A program made the position numbers and the translations under genes. Of a stretch of 17,046 nt of DNA, positions 13,923 to 17,046 are shown one piece after another. Numbering within the stretch: position 1 is the stretch's first letter; every line of letters starts with the position of its first letter. The notes beneath the pieces are model-generated. The model was not told where the DNA came from and did no database searches. It saw nothing but the letters and a program-made list of their open reading frames with translations. This DNA is from Corynebacterium accolens. GTDB taxonomy: Bacteria; Actinomycetota; Actinomycetes; Mycobacteriales; Mycobacteriaceae. The stretch is taken from the NCBI RefSeq assembly GCF_030515985.1, contig NZ_CP100376.1, positions 900,527 to 917,572 on the forward strand. Reading direction: 5' to 3'.

Positions 13923-14771
13923 CTAGTGTAACTGGCAATAAGCCCTTTCCATTACTGCGACAAGCCGCTCGCGCAGCGGTTGCGCTCGCTGCGCGAGGCC
14001 CCGTTGACGGTTGACATACGTCGCCTTGCCCTCTGGTGTTTCAATAGGAACTACCCCAAGGCCCCAATTACGGCAATCGTACGGGGAGGCCTCCATGTCA
14101 AGGATGCGGGCATCGATAGCCAGATCCAGGCAATCGAGGAAGAGATCACCTGGGACCAGGGGGCCGAGCTTCCACGCCCATTTATAAAGGTCCATGGTCA
14201 CGTGCACGCAGCCTGCTTGGTCATTGGCAGGTTGATCCTCACGGTGGAGCACCGTCAGATTGAGCGGGCGCGCCGGCAGAGTAAAGAAACGGAACGCATC
14301 ATAATGCGAGCACTTTAGGGAATGAGTATCAACGACGCGGTTGGTTCCTTCTGCGCCTAAGCGCAGCGGGAGATCATGGCGTGGGGAATCGGTGTGGTAA
14401 ACCATCGCCCATTCATGCAGACCAAAGCAATCAAAGTGCACCGGGTTGGTGGCAGAGCGCCGCAGCAGATCCAAGATATAGTCAATCGAACTTCCGCGCC
14501 GTTGCATATAGGATTCCACGTCCACGGTGATGCCGTCCGCAGTCTCGTGGTAATCGCGCCAGCTAGCCTGCGGCGCGTTACCCTTGAGCGCCGTGTCGAT
14601 GCCCGGGTGCCAGCGCTTTAGGTGCGATGGGCGGACAGGGTAGTACTCAAAGAGGAAATCAAATACGGGATGATAGCTGCCCGGATGGCGAAACCTCTCC
14701 AGGCGGTCCGCCGCCCTACGCTCGTGCTCATTCATGCGGGTTGTCCAGTCAGCGGTAGATAAAACCTGCAC
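13923..14771 (-). CDS. Conserved actinobacterial protein, often labelled 3-methyladenine DNA glycosylase
   Basis: A 282-residue soluble protein of unknown function. It contains the strings HPVFDFLFEYYPVRPSHLKRWHPG, NPVHFDCFGLHEWAMVYHT, LRLGAEGTNRVVDTHSLKCSHYDAFRFF and MDLYKWAWKLGPLV, which I recognise from a conserved actinobacterial family whose database name is 3-methyladenine DNA glycosylase. I see none of the landmarks of known alkyl-adenine glycosylases: no helix-hairpin-helix with catalytic Asp as in AlkA or Tag, and no AAG fold motifs. The name should be treated with caution. Many conserved His, Cys and Asp residues in the middle suggest a metal or nucleotide site. The GTG at 14771 has a textbook GGAGG eight bases before it, so the start is firm. 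It follows the RNA helicase gene by 31 bases and precedes the VWA gene by 48, so the three are likely one operon. Confidence 0.78.
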   Translation of the reverse strand: MQVLSTADWTTRMNEHERRAADRLERFRHPGSYHPVFDFLFEYYPVRPSHLKRWHPGIDTALKGNAPQASWRDYHETADGITVDVESYMQRRGSSIDYILDLLRRSATNPVHFDCFGLHEWAMVYHTDSPRHDLPLRLGAEGTNRVVDTHSLKCSHYDAFRFFTLPARPLNLTVLHREDQPANDQAGCVHVTMDLYKWAWKLGPLVPGDLFLDCLDLAIDARILDMEASPYDCRNWGLGVVPIETPEGKATYVNRQRGLAQRAQPLRERLVAVMERAYCQLH

Positions 14772-14802
14772 GCGCGAATCCTCCTTTCTATTGTGCTAGC
14801 GC

Positions 14803-16110
14803 TTAGCGACGCCGCCCCTTACCCCTCCTGGCTCCACCAACCTGCCGCTTTTGTTGGCGTGGGGGTTGATTCTTTTGTTGCTGGCTCGCGCCGTTAGACC
14901 CGTCTTGGCCCGGCGGTGGAAGGGCCGGGCCGTGCGGCTTGCGGGCACCGGTGACCGTGCGCAGCTCAGGAGCACCGGCCGGATTTTCGCGGTGGGAAAT
15001 ATCGTGTTCGGTAGCGCTCACACCGGCCTTCTTGATGAGGGTAGCTACCTCTGAGCGCTGTTCATCGGTGACCAAGGTAACCACCGTGCCTGTTGCACCG
15101 CCGCGCGCAGTACGCCCTGCGCGGTGGAGGTAGGCCTTGTGTTCTGCAGGCGGATCCACGTGGACGACGAGTGAAACGTCTGCAATATCGATGCCGCGCG
15201 CCGCGATATCGGTGGCAACCAGGACTGGAATGGAGCCATCGGCAAAGCCAGAAATGGCGCGGGTGCGCGCGCCCTGGCCCTTATCCCCGTGCAGTGGATA
15301 AGCGTTAATGCCGGCACGCCGAAGCTTTTTCACCTGCCTATCCACGCCGTGCTTGGTACGCATGAACATGATGGTCTTGCCTGCGCGCGCGGCGATGCGC
15401 ATAACCACCTCGTTGCGAGCGGGGCGATCACCCACGAAAAACAGGTGGTGCGACATCGAATCCACCGCTGCGGCAACTGGAGCAGTGGAGTGGATCACGG
15501 GATCGTGCAGGAATTGCTCGACCAGCTTATTAACATCCCCATCGAGGGTCGCAGAAAAAAGCAGCCGCTGACCGGTGGGTGGGGTGTAGTTTAAAAGCTT
15601 GCGCACCTGGGGAAGAAACCCCATATCGGCCATCTGGTCTGCCTCATCCAAGGTAGTGATCTGTACCTTGTCAAAGGACAACTTGCCTTGTGCGATGAGA
15701 TCCTGAGCGCGACCAGGTGTGGCGACTAAGAGGTCCACTGGACGCGCCAGAGAGCGGATGTGGTGGTTGATATTGACGCCGCCGACCACCGCGAGAACGC
15801 GCAGCCCTAATGCGGCGGCGGGTTCATCGAGGCGTTGCTGGATCTGCGTCGCTAACTCGCGGGTGGGGGCGAGCACGACCGCGCGGGGCTGGCCCGGGGT
15901 AGAGGCGCCCGAGCCAGCCAATCGGGCCAATGTGGGAAGCCCAAAGGTAAAGGTCTTTCCGGAACCGGTAGGCCCGCGGCCAAGTACGTCTTTGCCTGCG
16001 AGTACATCCGGGATGGCTGCGGCTTGGATGGGAAATGCTTCCGTGATTCCTTGGTTGTGTAGAACGTGAACCACGCGCTGAGGTAAGCCGAGTTCGGCAA
16101 AAGTAGTCAT
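14803..16110 (-). CDS. DEAD-box ATP-dependent RNA helicase (RhlE type)
   Basis: A 435-residue RNA helicase that would unwind RNA duplexes during ribosome assembly or mRNA decay. It has the F and Q of the Q-motif (TFAELGL and AFPIQAAAIP), motif I GPTGSGKT (46-53), Ia PTRELATQI, Ib TPGRAQDL, motif II DEAD (155-158), motif III SAT (186-188), motif V ATDIAARGIDI and motif VI HRAGRTARGG. Motif I has Pro-Thr where most family members have Gln-Thr. The tail after about residue 375 is low-complexity and strongly basic (QQKNQPPRQQKRQVGGARRGKGRRR in pieces), typical of RNA-binding tails. The ATG at 16110 has no ribosome-binding site; a good -10 lies nine bases upstream, so the mRNA is probably leaderless. 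It is the first gene of the probable operon that runs to 13074. Confidence 0.95.
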   Translation of the reverse strand: MTTFAELGLPQRVVHVLHNQGITEAFPIQAAAIPDVLAGKDVLGRGPTGSGKTFTFGLPTLARLAGSGASTPGQPRAVVLAPTRELATQIQQRLDEPAAALGLRVLAVVGGVNINHHIRSLARPVDLLVATPGRAQDLIAQGKLSFDKVQITTLDEADQMADMGFLPQVRKLLNYTPPTGQRLLFSATLDGDVNKLVEQFLHDPVIHSTAPVAAAVDSMSHHLFFVGDRPARNEVVMRIAARAGKTIMFMRTKHGVDRQVKKLRRAGINAYPLHGDKGQGARTRAISGFADGSIPVLVATDIAARGIDIADVSLVVHVDPPAEHKAYLHRAGRTARGGATGTVVTLVTDEQRSEVATLIKKAGVSATEHDISHRENPAGAPELRTVTGARKPHGPALPPPGQDGSNGASQQQKNQPPRQQKRQVGGARRGKGRRR

Positions 16111-16119
16111 CGTTGGGCA

Positions 16120-16125
16120 ATTCTA
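16120..16125 (-). promoter_or_regulatory. -10 element of the leaderless helicase transcript
   Basis: TAGAAT on the minus strand ends nine bases before the helicase ATG. This spacing puts the transcript start at or near the start codon. There is no Shine-Dalgarno sequence. A -35 box is not apparent. Confidence 0.5.
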
Positions 16126-16218
16126 ACCGGTGGGTGCGCAAAATCCTGCATCGGGCAGCGCACGATTGGTGGACCACCGTACAAGTGAGAAATCCCATAG
16201 CAAAAATAGGTCCCTACT

Positions 16219-16245
16219 TTAGGTATTTCACTGGTTATTACCTAA
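16219..16245. promoter_or_regulatory. Inverted repeat upstream of the anion symporter gene
   Basis: TTAGGTA and TACCTAA form a perfect 7-base inverted repeat with a 13-base spacer, so the half-site centres are 20 bases apart, about two helical turns. It lies about 95 bases before the symporter start, within the 229-base gap between divergent helicase and symporter genes. A transcription factor bound here could regulate the symporter. No promoter is obvious between the repeat and the gene. The gap also holds a small GTGCT/AGCAC hairpin (16257-16270) and a GGCCC/GGGCC pair (16295-16312) in the probable leader. Confidence 0.45.
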
Positions 16246-16339
16246 CGTGGAAGGTGGTGCTGGGAAGCACGCAAGATTTATTCCTCCACTCACCGGCCCC
16301 CCTCCAAGGGCCACACCGAACTGTTAAGGAGTCGTCTCC

Positions 16340-17046
16340 ATGGCTCAAGCACAAGCAACCGCAGCCAGTTCTTCTTCCCACTCCTCGCCGCAGGAATCTA
16401 CAGAACCCACGAAGAAGGAGAAATTTCACCTTGATGCCGTGTGGTTCGCGCTGGCCTTCCTGGCCCTAGCGGTCGTCTTACTTATCCCGATTCCGGGACT
16501 CGACTGGCCCGCTAAAGTGGCCCTAGGCATGCTGGCCTTTGCGGTGATCATGTGGGTGACCGAGGCCGTGAGCTATCCGGTGAGCGCCTTGCTGATCGTC
16601 GGCCTTATCTCCCTACTTTTGGGGCTCGGGCCGGATCCAGAATCCGATGGTATCTACGGCACCTCCAACGCCCTCAAGGTCGCGATGGCAGGATTTTCCT
16701 CGTCTGCGGTAGCGCTTGTGGCCGCGGCGCTAATCTTGGCCGGAGCGATGCAGGCTACGGGCCTGCATAAACGGATTGCGCTGTACGTGCTGAAGATCGC
16801 GGGGGAGAAGACCTCCCACATCGTTATCGGCGCCATCGCGATCGCCATCATCTTGGCCTTCTTCGTTCCCTCTGCCACCGCGCGTGCGGGCGCCGTGGTG
16901 CCCATCTTGCTCGGTATGGTGGCCGCCTTCGGCCTATCCTATGAGTCGAAGTTGGGCGCCTTACTCGTCATTACCGCAGCGCAGGCCGTATCGATCTGGA
17001 ACGTGGGCATTAAAACCGCAGCCGCCCAAAACCTCGTGGCGGTGGG
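16340..17046 (+). CDS. Sodium:dicarboxylate/anion symporter (SLC13/DASS family), N-terminal part
   Basis: The first 235 residues of a membrane transporter that continues past the right edge. After about 30 hydrophilic residues rich in Ala, Ser and Gln (MAQAQATAASSSSHSS) come six or so hydrophobic segments. The string MWVTEAVSYPVSALLIVGL is the family TEAxPxPVTALL pattern. FVPSATARAGAVVPILLGM matches the first sodium-binding SNT motif region (usually PSNTARxGxxxPI), here with SAT in place of SNT. Relatives of this subgroup (CitT, TtdT, YbhI) exchange or co-transport di- and tricarboxylates, so uptake of succinate, citrate or a related acid is likely. The ATG at 16340 has AAGGAG ten bases before it. 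It is transcribed away from the helicase gene. Confidence 0.9.
   Translation, partial: MAQAQATAASSSSHSSPQESTEPTKKEKFHLDAVWFALAFLALAVVLLIPIPGLDWPAKVALGMLAFAVIMWVTEAVSYPVSALLIVGLISLLLGLGPDPESDGIYGTSNALKVAMAGFSSSAVALVAAALILAGAMQATGLHKRIALYVLKIAGEKTSHIVIGAIAIAIILAFFVPSATARAGAVVPILLGMVAAFGLSYESKLGALLVITAAQAVSIWNVGIKTAAAQNLVAV

Noticed and set aside
1..17046. CRISPR array, insertion sequence, prophage or integrated element
   Set aside because: No spaced direct repeats, transposase, integrase or tRNA-end duplication is visible; gene content and order are those of corynebacterial core genome.

Overview
The window is about 17 kb of chromosome from an actinobacterium, almost certainly a Corynebacterium. 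The best evidence is a 2-oxoglutarate dehydrogenase inhibitor OdhI/GarA whose N-terminal ETTS phospho-threonine motif falls at Thr14/Thr15, as I recall for C. glutamicum. It is followed by an FtsR-type MerR regulator, a DUF151 protein and a second MerR regulator. This is the same order as mycobacterial garA-Rv1828-Rv1829-Rv1830, and an accessory SecA2 lies just upstream. Base composition is moderately high in G+C, GTG starts are common and several genes look leaderless, all of which fits. I cannot fix the species.

Layout. 1-1489: the 3' end of a PHB-depolymerase-like esterase meets, tail to tail, a solitary beta-class (Mod-like) DNA methyltransferase. 1651-1848: a small charged Rv0909/MT0933-like antitoxin with no toxin beside it, closed by a long hairpin. 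1977-5488 (minus): a four-gene operon of ABC ATPase, ABC-2 permease, sensor kinase and NarL-type response regulator, the layout of antibiotic-sensing exporters. 5585-6154 (plus): a CadD-family cadmium transporter, divergent from that operon. A perfect 14-bp palindrome lies between them. 6214-6287 (minus): tRNA-Pro(GGG). 6364-7922 (minus): an alpha/beta-hydrolase fused to an OsmC-like domain, overlapping a YchJ-type SEC-C protein. 8010-13010 (plus): secA2, odhI, ftsR, the DUF151 gene and the second merR gene, closed by a strong terminator. 13074-16110 (minus): a probable operon of DEAD-box RNA helicase, a conserved actinobacterial protein often labelled 3-methyladenine glycosylase, and a membrane-anchored VWA-like protein. 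16340-end (plus): the start of an SLC13/DASS sodium-anion symporter.

The genes fall into three functional groups: envelope stress and export (ABC/two-component module, SecA2, CadD, VWA protein), control of central metabolism and division (OdhI, FtsR, second MerR), and small stress or modification proteins. Most of the window is conserved corynebacterial core. I found no clear sign of an undescribed multi-gene system. The least explained points are the OsmC domain without its cysteines, the orphan antitoxin next to an orphan methyltransferase, the shared palindromic control region at 5529-5560, and the glycosylase-labelled protein. No gene-free stretch exceeds 300 bases; the longest is 16111-16339.
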